Assembly (NCBI RefSeq): GCF_000517085.1
Contig: NZ_KI912107.1
Location: 3,345,980-3,409,979, forward strand
DNA length: 64,000 nucleotides
Source of the DNA: Saccharicrinis fermentans DSM 9555 = JCM 21142
GTDB taxonomy: Bacteria > Bacteroidota > Bacteroidia > Bacteroidales > Marinilabiliaceae
Direction: 5' to 3'
Shown: one piece after another, positions 43,819-53,707 of the stretch
Position numbering within the stretch: the stretch's first letter is position 1
Layout of the letters: each line of letters starts with the position of its first letter
Translations under genes and position numbers: made by a program
The notes under the pieces: model-generated
What the model was told of the DNA's origin: nothing
Seen by the model: the letters and a program-made list of their open reading frames with translations, nothing else
Databases searched by the model: none

Positions 43819-45348
43819 TTACTTCAAATCTATTAAACACTCTCCGGTCATATCGGCAGGTTGCGCAACTCCCATCAGCTTAAGCAAAGAAGGAGCCACG
43901 TCGGCCAAAACACCATTTTTAACTGTTCCAGCTCTTTCACTAACCCAAACAAAGGGAACTGGATTTAAAGAGTGAGCGGTATTAGGTGAACCATCCGCAT
44001 TAACAGCATTATCTGCATTACCATGATCAGCAATAATAATAGCTTCATAATCATTGGCTTTAGCGGCCTCAATCACACCTTCCAAACACTCATCTACAGC
44101 TTTAACCGCTTTTTCAATAGCAGGATAAACCCCCGTATGCCCCACCATATCTCCATTGGCAAAATTCAAGGTAATATAGTCGTATTTTTTGGCATTTAGT
44201 TCTGCCACAACTTTATCTTTCACCTCAAAAGCACTCATTTCAGGTTGCAAATCATAGGTAGCCACTTTAGGAGAATTCACTAAGATACGATCTTCCCCCT
44301 CAAAGACAGCCTCACGACCACCAGAGAAAAAGAATGTTACGTGCGCATATTTTTCTGTTTCTGCAATCCTTAACTGCTTAAGTCCGGCATTAGCCACTAC
44401 CTCACCAATGGTATTTTCCACATTTGCTTTATTAAAAAGAATATGCATTCCTTCAAAAGTAGCATCATAAGGGGTCATGGTACAGTAATAAAGAGGAATA
44501 GTCTTCATTCCCTCTTCCGGCATGTCTTTTTGTGTTAACACAGTCGTTAATTCCTTGGCGCGATCATTACGGAAGTTAAAGAACACAATCACATCACCTT
44601 CCTCAATTTTACCCACTGGATTTCCGTCAGCATCCACCTGAACAATTGGCTTAATAAACTCATCGGTTACATCAGCATCATAAGAAGCCTGGATAGCGGC
44701 TAACACATCTGTTGTTGTTGTTTCGCCTTTACCGGCCACCATGGCATCATAAGCCACTTTAATACGCTCCCAACGTTTATCCCTATCCATGGCATAGTAG
44801 CGACCTGTAACACTGGCTACCTGACCAACTGTTTGATCCATATGCGCCAATAGGTCACTCATAAATCCTTTACCACTCTTTGGATCCGTATCACGGCCAT
44901 CCATAAATGCATGCACAAAGACATCACTCAAACCATATTCTTGCGCAACACTAATCAATTTATGAATATGTGCCTGACTACTATGCACACCTCCTTGCGA
45001 TACTAATCCAAGTAAATGCACCTTTTTACCATTTTCCTTGGCATAATTATATGCTTTCTCTAACTCCGGATTCTTAGCAATAGACCCATCCGCACACGCA
45101 CGATTAATCTTCACTAAATCCTGATACACTACTCTTCCAGCACCTATATTAAGATGACCTACTTCTGAGTTACCCATTTGTCCGTCTGGCAATCCAACAT
45201 ATTCTCCGGAAGCTTTAAGCTGCGAATTGGGATATTTTTCAATTAAACTGTCCCAGTATGGTGTTTCTACAGATGAAATTACATCGGATTTTGATTTGTC
45301 TCCAAACCCCCATCCATCCAGAATAACAAGAATCGTTTTCTTATCCAT
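43819..45348 (-). CDS. gpmI: 2,3-bisphosphoglycerate-independent phosphoglycerate mutase
   Basis: Glycolytic enzyme interconverting 3- and 2-phosphoglycerate, manganese-dependent, 509 residues. The alkaline-phosphatase-like active site shows Asp-11 in [10 protein letters not shown], the phosphorylated Ser-61 in [10 protein letters not shown], and the C-terminal metal ligands in ADHGNAD and [22 protein letters not shown] and [16 protein letters not shown] belong to the inserted phosphotransferase domain. ATG start at 45348, 62 bases downstream of a -7 box; monocistronic with its own terminator. Confidence 0.96.
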   Translation of the reverse strand: MDKKTILVILDGWGFGDKSKSDVISSVETPYWDSLIEKYPNSQLKASGEYVGLPDGQMGNSEVGHLNIGAGRVVYQDLVKINRACADGSIAKNPELEKAYNYAKENGKKVHLLGLVSQGGVHSSQAHIHKLISVAQEYGLSDVFVHAFMDGRDTDPKSGKGFMSDLLAHMDQTVGQVASVTGRYYAMDRDKRWERIKVAYDAMVAGKGETTTTDVLAAIQASYDADVTDEFIKPIVQVDADGNPVGKIEEGDVIVFFNFRNDRAKELTTVLTQKDMPEEGMKTIPLYYCTMTPYDATFEGMHILFNKANVENTIGEVVANAGLKQLRIAETEKYAHVTFFFSGGREAVFEGEDRILVNSPKVATYDLQPEMSAFEVKDKVVAELNAKKYDYITLNFANGDMVGHTGVYPAIEKAVKAVDECLEGVIEAAKANDYEAIIIADHGNADNAVNADGSPNTAHSLNPVPFVWVSERAGTVKNGVLADVAPSLLKLMGVAQPADMTGECLIDLK

Positions 45349-45409
45349 GGTTATATATTTTAAATTTGTTATCTACTACACTATTTTGATAAATTCTAAA
45401 TTAGAGGGG

Positions 45410-45417
45410 CAAAATTA
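45410..45417 (-). promoter_or_regulatory. -7 box of gpmI
   Basis: Minus-strand TAATTTTG fits TAnnTTTG, giving a leader of about 55 bases. Confidence 0.5.
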
Positions 45418-45593
45418 TCTAATTAATAACTAAAAACAAAGTTTACCTCCTTTTACTTGGCTTAAACTTAAGCAAACAACAAAGCTTAAAAACTGGAAAA
45501 TGATCAGTTAATTATTTATATTGTAGAAGGAGGGCAACATTCACGCACATTAGAGGGTAAAATAGTATAGAAAACATAACCGAAATATTTAAT

Positions 45594-47105
45594 ATGGACA
45601 AAAGTAACAATCACCTATTATCAGAAATAGTGCGTTTAAAAGAAACCATTTGTGCCATGGAAGAAAAACACAGGGTTCTCACCGAAACTGTGTTAGAAGG
45701 GGTGTTTGTTACAGAAAAAAACATTTGCATTGAAGCCAACCAGGTGGGGTGCGATATGATGGGCTATACCGAAGAAGAACTATTGGGCATGTCAACATTA
45801 GATGTAGTAGTCGATGAACATCGTGAACTAGCGCAGGAAAGAATCGAAAACCCCCGAAACCCTCCCTTTGAAATAGACATAGTCAAAAAAGATGGTTCGC
45901 AATTTCATGCTCAAGTAAGCTCCAGAAATCATACTTTTAAAGGTCGAGATGTAAGAATTATTGTGGTAAAAGATATATCTGACTACAAGAAATCTATCAA
46001 AGAATTGCTAGAAAGCGGGAACAAATACCAAGCTGTGGTAGAGAATGCCGGCGACGGAATCATCATAGGAGACAAAAACGGTAATATCATTGAAATAAAC
46101 AACAGCTTCGAAAGGATTACCGGCTTTTCAGAGGAAGAACTCCTAAACAGACAGATATCATATATTTTCGCTCCGGAATCACTCCAGGAAAAGCCCCTGC
46201 AATATGACATGGTGAACATTGGTAAATCGGTGATTTTAGAAAGGGATATAATAGGCAAGAACAACGAACGCATTCCTATTGAAATGAATTCCACCAAACC
46301 ATCGAAAAACTATTACCTCACAATCATCAGAGATTTAAGAGAACGAAAAAAAGCGCAAAAAGATCTAGAAAGAAAAAACACAGAACTAAAGCTGGCAAAA
46401 GAGAAAGCAGAAGAGAGTGACAGACTAAAATCATCGTTCCTAGCCAATATGAGTCATGAGATTCGAACACCCATGAATGGAATAATTGGTTTTTCGGAGT
46501 TATTAAAAAGCACCACCTTAAGCCCTAAGCATAGAGAAGATTATTTGAACATCATTTTATCGAGTGGCCTACAATTAATGAATATCATCAACGACGTTCT
46601 GGAAATATCTAAAATAGAGACAGGCCAGATAGTGGTGGAATCAGTACCTTTTGACATTGCTTCAATGCTTAAAGAAATTGTCTCTTTTTTCGAACCTGTA
46701 GCCGAAAGAGGCAACAACACACTAACAATCAACACCGCCAAATGCAATATGGCAGTACTAAGCGGCGACCCGGCAAAGATCCATCAGATACTCACTAACC
46801 TGATTAACAACAGTTTAAAATTCACTCAATCAGGAACCGTAGAAGTGGGAATCATTACCGATTCTTCAGAGATTATTTTTTACGTCAAAGACAATGGAGT
46901 TGGCATACCTAAACAATATATGAACACAATCTTTGACAGGTTTACTCAGGCACAGCACGATGGCATAAACAAGCAAAAAGGAACAGGACTGGGATTATCC
47001 ATTTGTAAAAAACTAACTCATTTGATGAATGGAACTATCTGGGCTGAATCGGAAGTGGATAAGGGTTCCTGCTTTTATGTTGCCATACCCTCTATGGGAA
47101 TATAA
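45594..47105 (+). CDS. PAS domain sensor histidine kinase
   Basis: Cytoplasmic sensor kinase of 503 residues. A short coiled coil is followed by two PAS domains (~22-130, with LEGVFVTEKN and MGYTEEELLGMS, and ~142-255, with GDGIIIGDKNGNIIEINNSFERITGFS). After a linker helix, HisKA has [12 protein letters not shown] with the phospho-His near residue 288, and HATPase shows NLINNSLKF, VKDNGVGIP and GTGLGLSICK. No membrane segment, no receiver domain, and no response-regulator gene nearby. The linker and HisKA region closely resemble those of the other kinases in the window. Confidence 0.92.
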   Translation: MDKSNNHLLSEIVRLKETICAMEEKHRVLTETVLEGVFVTEKNICIEANQVGCDMMGYTEEELLGMSTLDVVVDEHRELAQERIENPRNPPFEIDIVKKDGSQFHAQVSSRNHTFKGRDVRIIVVKDISDYKKSIKELLESGNKYQAVVENAGDGIIIGDKNGNIIEINNSFERITGFSEEELLNRQISYIFAPESLQEKPLQYDMVNIGKSVILERDIIGKNNERIPIEMNSTKPSKNYYLTIIRDLRERKKAQKDLERKNTELKLAKEKAEESDRLKSSFLANMSHEIRTPMNGIIGFSELLKSTTLSPKHREDYLNIILSSGLQLMNIINDVLEISKIETGQIVVESVPFDIASMLKEIVSFFEPVAERGNNTLTINTAKCNMAVLSGDPAKIHQILTNLINNSLKFTQSGTVEVGIITDSSEIIFYVKDNGVGIPKQYMNTIFDRFTQAQHDGINKQKGTGLGLSICKKLTHLMNGTIWAESEVDKGSCFYVAIPSMGI

Positions 47106-47124
47106 CAGTAAGCGTAATTGCTTG

Positions 47125-47289
47125 TATATAGTGGCTGCAAGAAAACGACTGTTTTTTCTGTCTTTGATAAGAAAGCTTCAAAGACAAGGCTTTCGATATT
47201 TTTGAAACCAAGGAGTTTACTGATTGTAAATGACTGTTTCAAAAATGAGAACAACGCAGTATTTGGAGTTTTCTTGCAAAGACTATATA
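47125..47289. repeat. Inverted-repeat element, MITE-like (165 bp)
   Basis: The ends are a 22-bp imperfect inverted repeat: left TATATAGT-GGC-TGCAAGAAAAC, right end complement TATATAGT-CTT-TGCAAGAAAAC, 19 of 22 matching. The inside holds two further inverted repeats: TGTCTTTGA / TCAAAGACA (47159-47167 and 47178-47186) and TTTTTGAAAC / GTTTCAAAAA (47199-47208 and 47236-47245). It lies between two convergent genes. No transposase is inside. It could be a miniature transposable element, with TA-type flanks, or a large bidirectional folding element. Confidence 0.6.
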
Positions 47290-47380
47290 AAAATAAGCGA
47301 AACCTTGCTAACCTGTACAAAACACCATTATTTACCCATGTGTCTAATTATTTGCACTGACCACATAGAACGCTCCGAGA

Positions 47381-48223
47381 TTAATCATATACTTCAGCTG
47401 TCATCGGGTTTCGCAAACCAAGCGCATCCACAAACACCGCCTTCACAGAACCTATCAGAACCTTTGCCTCAACCACTATAGGCACCCGAGCATAATCGTC
47501 TGTTACCCAAACAGTCATATCTTCACCCGATTCAAAAATGGTACCCGGCACTAACAAAGGAGAAAACTTCAAACAACGAAACTTCCTTCCATCACGATTC
47601 TTAACAACCTCCTTACCTTGATAACGAATATATAAATCGTAAATTTTATTATCCACTATCATTCGAATAGGTATTTTCTCATTCACCTGATACTTGGTAT
47701 AGTCAATATTTCGCGCCTTATATACCATGGACAATAGATCGGCTGTACACGGCTTTAAAACAATTACACTATCCTTAAAAGACTTTTCTTTACCTTTTTT
47801 AGTTTGTGTCTTTATCAACTTATTTTCATAATCAAACCAATATTTATGATGCCCCACCGTACTGCCCTCCTTTGTTACCCTATTAAAACAAATAGGATCA
47901 AAGCGTTCCTTATCTACATAAGCCTCAAAAGTATCCCGTACTTCCATAAACTTATCATAGCCGCTATAAGTCCTCCCATAGGCCGACAAGAACCAAGTAT
48001 CCTTACCCTCATAAGATTTATCTTCTACAGAAAAATGCACAATACCTGCATTCAACCAAATAAAATGCCAATTATAATAGGCATGATATGTAACCACTTC
48101 ACCCCCTTCAAAAGAATAATTTTCAATATCGCACTGAGCTTTACCTTGGGTAAAACCAACACAAAACATACACAATACAACAATAAGGTTCTTTCTCCAC
48201 ATACATCTCAAGCTCAATCTCAT
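47381..48223 (-). CDS. DUF3108 domain exported protein
   Basis: 280-residue protein with an N-terminal signal peptide (WRKNLIVVLCMFCVGFTQGKAQ). The body matches the DUF3108 pattern: EVVTYHAYYNWHFIWLNAGIVHFSV, then TFEAYVDKERFDP and a beta-barrel-like repeat ending RVPIVVEAKVLIGSVKAVFVD. Members are periplasmic or outer-membrane-associated and of unknown function. The start at 48223 (MRLSLRCM) is used; 48202 (MWRKNL) gives a more compact signal peptide and is equally possible. It follows the thiamine-binding-type gene by 10 bp, so they form an operon. Confidence 0.8.
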   Translation of the reverse strand: MRLSLRCMWRKNLIVVLCMFCVGFTQGKAQCDIENYSFEGGEVVTYHAYYNWHFIWLNAGIVHFSVEDKSYEGKDTWFLSAYGRTYSGYDKFMEVRDTFEAYVDKERFDPICFNRVTKEGSTVGHHKYWFDYENKLIKTQTKKGKEKSFKDSVIVLKPCTADLLSMVYKARNIDYTKYQVNEKIPIRMIVDNKIYDLYIRYQGKEVVKNRDGRKFRCLKFSPLLVPGTIFESGEDMTVWVTDDYARVPIVVEAKVLIGSVKAVFVDALGLRNPMTAEVYD

Positions 48224-48233
48224 AAGCACAAAA

Positions 48234-48545
48234 TCAAGTATTAACCTTGCCAATATTATTCTCAATGGATTGAATCTTTGACTGCATCCTTCCCACGTCG
48301 CCTTTACGGGCATCTATAGTAATAGTGGTATAAATACGATCGTGATTTTTCGCCAAAAGCGTATGTGCCTGGTTGATGACATCCAAGGCTTCCTCCATAC
48401 CTTCTGTTTCAATGGTAGTTCCCATAGGCCCTAGTTGATATTGGACTCCACTATTTTTTATGAGTTCAATGACCTTGCTCACAGGAGTGCTTAAACTACT
48501 TCCCGTATCGGTGGGGAACATAGCAAAATTTACAAGTACTGACAT
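48234..48545 (-). CDS. MTH1187/YkoF-type thiamine-binding family protein
   Basis: Small cytoplasmic protein of 103 residues starting MSVLVNFAMFPTD at the ATG at 48545 (the frame is open to 48590). It has the ferredoxin-like fold pattern of the MTH1187 family: VNFAMFPTDTG, YQLGPMGTTIETEG and a final RIYTTITIDARKGD strand plus helix. Relatives bind thiamine or hydroxymethylpyrimidine-like molecules; that specificity is inherited from the family, not visible here. Between the Ig-like lipoprotein gene and the DUF3108 gene, all on the minus strand. Confidence 0.8.
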   Translation of the reverse strand: MSVLVNFAMFPTDTGSSLSTPVSKVIELIKNSGVQYQLGPMGTTIETEGMEEALDVINQAHTLLAKNHDRIYTTITIDARKGDVGRMQSKIQSIENNIGKVNT

Positions 48546-48621
48546 AATTAAAATTTTAAAGACCACCAGGTATACAACCATCAACCCCAATAACTTGCCA
48601 AAGCAAACTATCGGCCAATGA

Positions 48622-50424
48622 TTAATCGGCTCTGCTCTTAGGTTTTCTATTTTTTTCTACAAAATCATAAATATCAAAATCCTCCAAATCCCATTCAACA
48701 ACATGCTCCCAGGTTGCTCTTAATGAAATCTTTTCCGGATAATAAAACACTTGTTCAGGTTGCTGTTTTTTAGCATAACGACCGGTATCCCACATTCCAT
48801 TTCTATTTTTATCCACCACCAACTTTAAGGTATACGTACCCGGGTCCACATATTGAAACCCTAACTTACCCGACTTAGGAACATATTTCTGTTGTATTAC
48901 ATTTTCGGAATTATCCATCAATTGCACCAGCCAGTTCTCTCCTATTTGCTCCATTTTAATGAGCATGGTACCATAGGAATCCAGCTCCTTAACTTTAAAC
49001 TGCTTGCCTATAGAATCACAACTAAGTCCGTATACATCTTTCATTGCTGCCGAATCAACCGTCAACAAATAATTAGCACCCGGCATCCATTTATCTTTAG
49101 GTTGAACCGAATATCTTCGTTTAAACAAAGAATCCTGCAAGAGCACAAACTCTCTTTTTTCCAGCAGCGTATCCACCTTCTCCCATAAATTCACCCCATT
49201 TATATCAAACTGCTGAATGGGAGTTGGCATGATAAAATTAAAACGATCATATACATCAACCGCCGAAGATGACTTACTCATTTTTAAAGTATTCACCACC
49301 ACTTTTGCCTTCTTCTTCTTTCGTCGCGATTCTTTCTTTTGGGGCAACGAAAAATAATACATCTTAATCGTATCCTGAACAGTCGCAGGCTTCTTTAATG
49401 AATCCAACCCCAAATAAGAGTAGGCCATTGTCAGTGTATCCTTCTTATACAAGGTGCTGTCTACTATCCAAACAAACACAGTATCATTTTTCAATGAAGG
49501 CTCAAACACAGCCCAATCATCATCAAAGGACTCTTCAGAAACCGGTTCCACTTTAAAGTTCTCAACAGGCAGGTTAAAAAAGAAAGCCAGGGTATTGGAA
49601 TCCTTTCGCTCCTCGCCCAATGGATACTGCTCAGTACCCTCTTCCTTGAACAAGAAAAGCTTCAGGTCGTTGGGGGAATACACCAATTCATCATTAAACA
49701 CCACCGAATCAGCAGCAACCGTATCAGGCATCTGCACATACTCCATAGATGGCGAAACAACGGTATCGTACCAAGCAATGTACTCTCCCGGCTGATCGAA
49801 CATATAATTTCGGTTACCATCCTCAAGGGCATAAACCCGGTATTCACCAGGACTCAGATTACGAATTGCAAAATGCCCTTTCTCATCAGTCTTCCCCAAA
49901 CGCACCGGCACATCATGAGTAAAGGCTGTATCGTTCAAGTTTTTATGAGCCATTACCAAAGCACCTTCCACTGGCGACAGGTCATTGGCTTCCCACAAAT
50001 TACCCATAATAGCAAATGAATCCACCACTTCTCCTGTGGAAAAAGAAAACACAAAAGACTCTATAGGGTTACCTTCATTATTATCCTGTATGGCATTGGC
50101 AAAGTCCAAGGTATAAGTAGTATTGTCTTGAAGTTCTTCCTCTTCATCAAACGTTATACTTAATTTGTGGGCACGCGCAACAATTTTTGGTCTTTTTTTC
50201 AAAGGCGGTGATATCACATATTTCTGATACACATCATCCAGTTTAATGATCTCGTCAAATTCAATGATCACCTCGTCCCTCTTATAATTCAAAGCATTAG
50301 GTTTAGGTGTTGATCTTTTAATTTTTGGAGGTGCTTCGTCCTTTGGTCCTCCCGTAGGATAACCCGGGTTAGCACATGAATACAATATGACGATAGCTAC
50401 CAAGCCCAAAATATAATTTCGCAT
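48622..50424 (-). CDS. Ig-like domain lipoprotein
   Basis: 600-residue lipoprotein, Cys-17 in ILYSC followed by ANPGYPTGGPKDEAPP, a beginning shared by many Bacteroidota Ig-like lipoproteins. The first ~110 residues form a SbsA-type Ig-like domain (EVIIEFDEIIKLDDVYQKYVISPP, DNTTYTLDFANAIQDNNEGNP). A carboxypeptidase-regulatory-like beta domain follows (ALVMAHKN to YRVYALEDGNRNYMFDQPGEYIAW), and a similar strand set recurs near the C-terminus (YTLKLVVDKNRNGMWDTGRY). A Lys/Arg-rich segment (ESRRKKKKAKV) lies near residue 370. Role unknown; likely outer-membrane associated. It precedes the thiamine-binding-type gene by 76 bp. Confidence 0.8.
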   Translation of the reverse strand: MRNYILGLVAIVILYSCANPGYPTGGPKDEAPPKIKRSTPKPNALNYKRDEVIIEFDEIIKLDDVYQKYVISPPLKKRPKIVARAHKLSITFDEEEELQDNTTYTLDFANAIQDNNEGNPIESFVFSFSTGEVVDSFAIMGNLWEANDLSPVEGALVMAHKNLNDTAFTHDVPVRLGKTDEKGHFAIRNLSPGEYRVYALEDGNRNYMFDQPGEYIAWYDTVVSPSMEYVQMPDTVAADSVVFNDELVYSPNDLKLFLFKEEGTEQYPLGEERKDSNTLAFFFNLPVENFKVEPVSEESFDDDWAVFEPSLKNDTVFVWIVDSTLYKKDTLTMAYSYLGLDSLKKPATVQDTIKMYYFSLPQKKESRRKKKKAKVVVNTLKMSKSSSAVDVYDRFNFIMPTPIQQFDINGVNLWEKVDTLLEKREFVLLQDSLFKRRYSVQPKDKWMPGANYLLTVDSAAMKDVYGLSCDSIGKQFKVKELDSYGTMLIKMEQIGENWLVQLMDNSENVIQQKYVPKSGKLGFQYVDPGTYTLKLVVDKNRNGMWDTGRYAKKQQPEQVFYYPEKISLRATWEHVVEWDLEDFDIYDFVEKNRKPKSRAD

Positions 50425-50455
50425 TACTTACAATATCTTAGTTCAATATAATTGG

Positions 50456-50463
50456 CAAATTTA
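50456..50463 (-). promoter_or_regulatory. -7 box of the Ig-like lipoprotein operon
   Basis: Minus-strand TAAATTTG fits TAnnTTTG, 32 bases before the ATG at 50424. Confidence 0.5.
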
Positions 50464-50547
50464 ATTCAATTATACATTCATCCACTTAAATGATGAAAAT
50501 AATATGATATAATTGCCCACTCGTTATAACTAATGCACTAAAAATTT

Positions 50548-50555
50548 TAAATTTG
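50548..50555 (+). promoter_or_regulatory. -7 box of the coiled-coil protein operon
   Basis: TAAATTTG, the same octamer as in the divergent promoter 85 bases away, 32 bases before the ATG at 50587. Confidence 0.5.
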
Positions 50556-50586
50556 CCTTTCATATAAAACAGTACATGCATAACAA

Positions 50587-51483
50587 ATGGACAACACAAA
50601 CAACAACAAACCACATAAATCGCACCAAACTACAATTATTGTAGGAGCTGTATCCCTTGTTTTAATCATTCTATTGGGATTCCTTTACTTCAAAAACCGG
50701 AGTGAGATGAAGGCGCTCGTGAACGAAATGGTAGAAGAAAAGGAGATGTTAACCTATGAGTTTGAGAACTTAGCATTGGACTATGACTCCTTACAAACCA
50801 ACAGTGACACCCTGAACACTATGCTGGAGATGGAGCGTGAAAAGATTTCACAACTGATAGAAGAGATACAAACCATCAAAGCCACAAACGCATCTAAAAT
50901 AAGAGAATACAAAAAAGAACTCACCTCTTTACGCAAGGTACTTAAAAACTATGTGGTTCAGATCGATTCGCTCAACCAAAGCAACAAAGCATTGCAAGAA
51001 GAAAATCTGAAATACAGAAAGAAAGTATCCAATATGCAAACTACGTACAGCAAGCTGGAAGAGGTAAAGCAAACCTTGGAGAAAAAAGTAAAAGTAGCAT
51101 CCAAACTGGAAACCTATAATATAGAAGCTGACGGACTCAACTCCAAAAACCGAACAACCACCAAGACATCCCGTGTTTCTAAAATTAGGATCTGTTTCTC
51201 CATTCAAAAAAACATTACAGCTGAAGTCGGTGAAAAAACCATTTATTTAAGGGTATTAAGACCAGATGGTGCTCTGTTATACCATAGCAAAGAAGATTTA
51301 TTTCTACACGAAAACAAAAAAATAAATTACTCTTCAAAACGCATCATTGAATACGGAGGAGAGGAAGTAGATGTCTGTTTATACTACCAAGTAGATGCAG
51401 GAGAACTCACCAAAGGAGAATATGTGGCTGATATATTTGCAGATGGCTATAACATAGGCACCATGACTTTTAATTTAAAGTAA
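50587..51483 (+). CDS. Membrane-anchored coiled-coil protein
   Basis: 298-residue protein. A short cytoplasmic basic tail precedes one membrane helix (~17-35, IIVGAVSLVLIILLGFLYF), then a long coiled coil (~40-175) with regular heptads, and a C-terminal beta domain (~195-298) with KIRICFSIQKN, KTIYLRVLRPDG and EYVADIFADGYNIGTM. I recognise it only as a family found in Bacteroidota without a named function. It is the first gene of an operon with a lytic transglycosylase one base downstream, which suggests a role in the cell wall. Confidence 0.75.
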   Translation: MDNTNNNKPHKSHQTTIIVGAVSLVLIILLGFLYFKNRSEMKALVNEMVEEKEMLTYEFENLALDYDSLQTNSDTLNTMLEMEREKISQLIEEIQTIKATNASKIREYKKELTSLRKVLKNYVVQIDSLNQSNKALQEENLKYRKKVSNMQTTYSKLEEVKQTLEKKVKVASKLETYNIEADGLNSKNRTTTKTSRVSKIRICFSIQKNITAEVGEKTIYLRVLRPDGALLYHSKEDLFLHENKKINYSSKRIIEYGGEEVDVCLYYQVDAGELTKGEYVADIFADGYNIGTMTFNLK

Positions 51484-51484
51484 C

Positions 51485-52663
51485 ATGAGGGACTTATTCC
51501 ACCCCATATCATACCGCGCACTACTATTGAGTGTGTTATGGATAATGACATGCCCAAGTACATACGGTCAGGAAAAAAGCCTGCCTCAATTTCCAACTTG
51601 GATGGTGGAAAAAAGAATGGAAGCCCTTAATAGCAAAACAACTATTCAACTGGATTATAATCAGAATGTTCAGGCATACATTGATGTGTACACCATAAAA
51701 AGAAGGGGACATCTAGCCAATATCATCAGTCTTTCAAAGCTTTACTTTCCTCTTTTTGAAGAATATCTCGATAAATACAATCTTCCGCTTGAACTCAAAT
51801 ATTTAGCTGTTATAGAGTCGGCCCTCGACCCAAGAGCAAAATCAAAATCAGGCGCCAAGGGACTTTGGCAGTTCCTATATCACACCGGCAGCATGTTTGA
51901 TCTCAAGGTGACCACCTACGTTGACGAACGCAGTGATCCCATATTAGCAACAGAAGCAGCCTGTCGTTACTTGGAATACCTATACCGAATTTTTGACGAT
52001 TGGCAATTGGCACTAGCAGCCTACAACGGAGGTGCAGGAGTAGTAAAAAAAGCCATTGAGCGATCCGGGGGTAAAACCGACTATTGGGAACTTCGCCCCT
52101 ACCTACCTGAACAGGTAAAAGGATATGTGCCCGCTTTTATAGCCGCCAATTATGCCATTGAATATCATTCCAACTACGATATTGAAGCAAGACCCTCAAA
52201 ATTTAACTTCAACCAGCTCGATACTGTATTTGTACACCAAACACTTTCTTTCAACAAGATATCGGAGGTGATAGGTATAGACCTAGATGACCTTACCTTT
52301 TTAAACCCTGCATTCACAAAGCAGACTATACCGCCTAGCAAAGAACCCATATGTCTGTTTCTTCCAACAGAATATGCAAATAACTTTGTAAGAAACGAAC
52401 CTCGTCTGTACAACTTTACCGAACGAACACCGGCTGACAAACAAAAATCAAGTGTAAAAAGCATTCACATTGTGAAAAAAGGAGAATATTTTCATAAAAT
52501 AGCCATCCAGCACGCATGCACCATAGAAGATATTATGAAATGGAACAATATGAAAAACAAAGATCTTCATCCTGGCCAACCTCTAACGATCTGGAAAAAA
52601 CAAGAGACGCAAAAATTCTTTTTTATCAAAGATGAATTTGATAATTTGGCAGAAGCAAAATAA
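51485..52663 (+). CDS. Membrane-bound lytic transglycosylase with LysM (MltD-like)
   Basis: 392-residue exported enzyme that cleaves glycan strands of peptidoglycan with anhydro-sugar formation. Signal sequence ~1-28. The SLT/MltD-type catalytic domain (~80-235) has the catalytic Glu in YLAVIESALDPRAKSKSGAKGLWQ and AAYNGGAGVV. One C-terminal LysM domain (HIVKKGEYFHKIA to GQPLTIW, ~330-373) binds peptidoglycan. The ATG follows the previous stop by one base, so translation is coupled. Confidence 0.88.
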   Translation: MRDLFHPISYRALLLSVLWIMTCPSTYGQEKSLPQFPTWMVEKRMEALNSKTTIQLDYNQNVQAYIDVYTIKRRGHLANIISLSKLYFPLFEEYLDKYNLPLELKYLAVIESALDPRAKSKSGAKGLWQFLYHTGSMFDLKVTTYVDERSDPILATEAACRYLEYLYRIFDDWQLALAAYNGGAGVVKKAIERSGGKTDYWELRPYLPEQVKGYVPAFIAANYAIEYHSNYDIEARPSKFNFNQLDTVFVHQTLSFNKISEVIGIDLDDLTFLNPAFTKQTIPPSKEPICLFLPTEYANNFVRNEPRLYNFTERTPADKQKSSVKSIHIVKKGEYFHKIAIQHACTIEDIMKWNNMKNKDLHPGQPLTIWKKQETQKFFFIKDEFDNLAEAK

Positions 52664-52708
52664 CTTTACAAAAGTTTATAGTATCAAACAGAAATTAAAT
52701 TTTAAAAT

Positions 52709-53707
52709 ATGAAGCAATTAGCGTATTTATTACTTATTGTATCCATCATAACTACAAGTTGCAAAACACAACCCAATTCCCACAAACCCAACCCTTCGGG
52801 TAACGCAGGAGTAATGATTATAGTCATGAACGATGCCGTAAAAAAAACCGAAGCAGGAAAGAAATTATGGGACATTATGGTACAGCCCATGATTGGTCTA
52901 CCACAAGAAGAACCTATGTTCGATGTTTCTGTGATCCCCCACCGCTCATTGTCTGACTTTATGAAGACTTACCGAAATATTGTAGTCGTTGAAGTAGGTC
53001 AGGAGGTACAAAAAGAAGGTATATTTTTTCATAAAGGCACATGGGCTAAACAGCAAGCCTTGGTACGTATCTACGCCAAAGATGCTGCCTCTATGAAACA
53101 ACTGGTTGATGATAACGAGCTCAAACTGGTGGGTTTCTTTACCAAAGCAGAAAGAGAACGCTTGTCACACTATTTCAAAACCACCTTTAACAAAGACCTA
53201 AAGGACAAGGTAGCGAATACCTTTGGGGTGTCCATGAATATACCACGCGACTTCTCCCTACGAAAAGAAGAAGCAGATTTTATATGGATGTCACAAGAAA
53301 CAAACAGCTCCAGTCTGGGTCTAATGATCTATGAAATAGATTACGTAGGTGAAGGAAGTTTCTCAAAAGAATACCTGTTAAATCAGAGAGATAAAACAAT
53401 GATGAAGAAAGTGCCGGGTCCATCGGAAGGTTCCTACATGACCACCGAACACCAATTCCCCATTAACTATCAAGTAATCAAAACACCAACAGATACCAAC
53501 ACCGTAATGCTACGGGGCTTATGGAAGGTACAAGGTGATATGATGGGCGGGCCATTTATTGCCATGGCACATCATAACGTCGAACGAAATAAGATAATCA
53601 TTACCGAAGGGTATTCCTACAATCCTGAGAAACCAAAAAAAAGAAATATGGTGAGGCAGTTGGAAGCCATTTTATATTCCTATTCACCCATTAAAAAAGA
53701 GCAGTAA
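52709..53707 (+). CDS. DUF4837 family lipoprotein
   Basis: 332-residue lipoprotein with Cys-18 (ITTSC). The sequence from about residue 30 (GVMIIVMNDAVKKTEAGKKL, RNIVVVEVG, FGVSMNIPRDFSLRKEEADFIWMSQ) is typical of the DUF4837 family, which is restricted to Bacteroidota and of unknown function. The stop codon is immediately followed by the ATG of the next gene, so both are in one operon with the transglycosylase before them (45 bp). Confidence 0.85.
   Translation: MKQLAYLLLIVSIITTSCKTQPNSHKPNPSGNAGVMIIVMNDAVKKTEAGKKLWDIMVQPMIGLPQEEPMFDVSVIPHRSLSDFMKTYRNIVVVEVGQEVQKEGIFFHKGTWAKQQALVRIYAKDAASMKQLVDDNELKLVGFFTKAERERLSHYFKTTFNKDLKDKVANTFGVSMNIPRDFSLRKEEADFIWMSQETNSSSLGLMIYEIDYVGEGSFSKEYLLNQRDKTMMKKVPGPSEGSYMTTEHQFPINYQVIKTPTDTNTVMLRGLWKVQGDMMGGPFIAMAHHNVERNKIIITEGYSYNPEKPKKRNMVRQLEAILYSYSPIKKEQ

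Noticed and set aside
47118-47360. 80-codon plus-strand and 81-codon minus-strand ORFs (47075-47320)
   Set aside because: Both cross the inverted-repeat element; the similar peptide text on the two strands comes from the inverted repeats.
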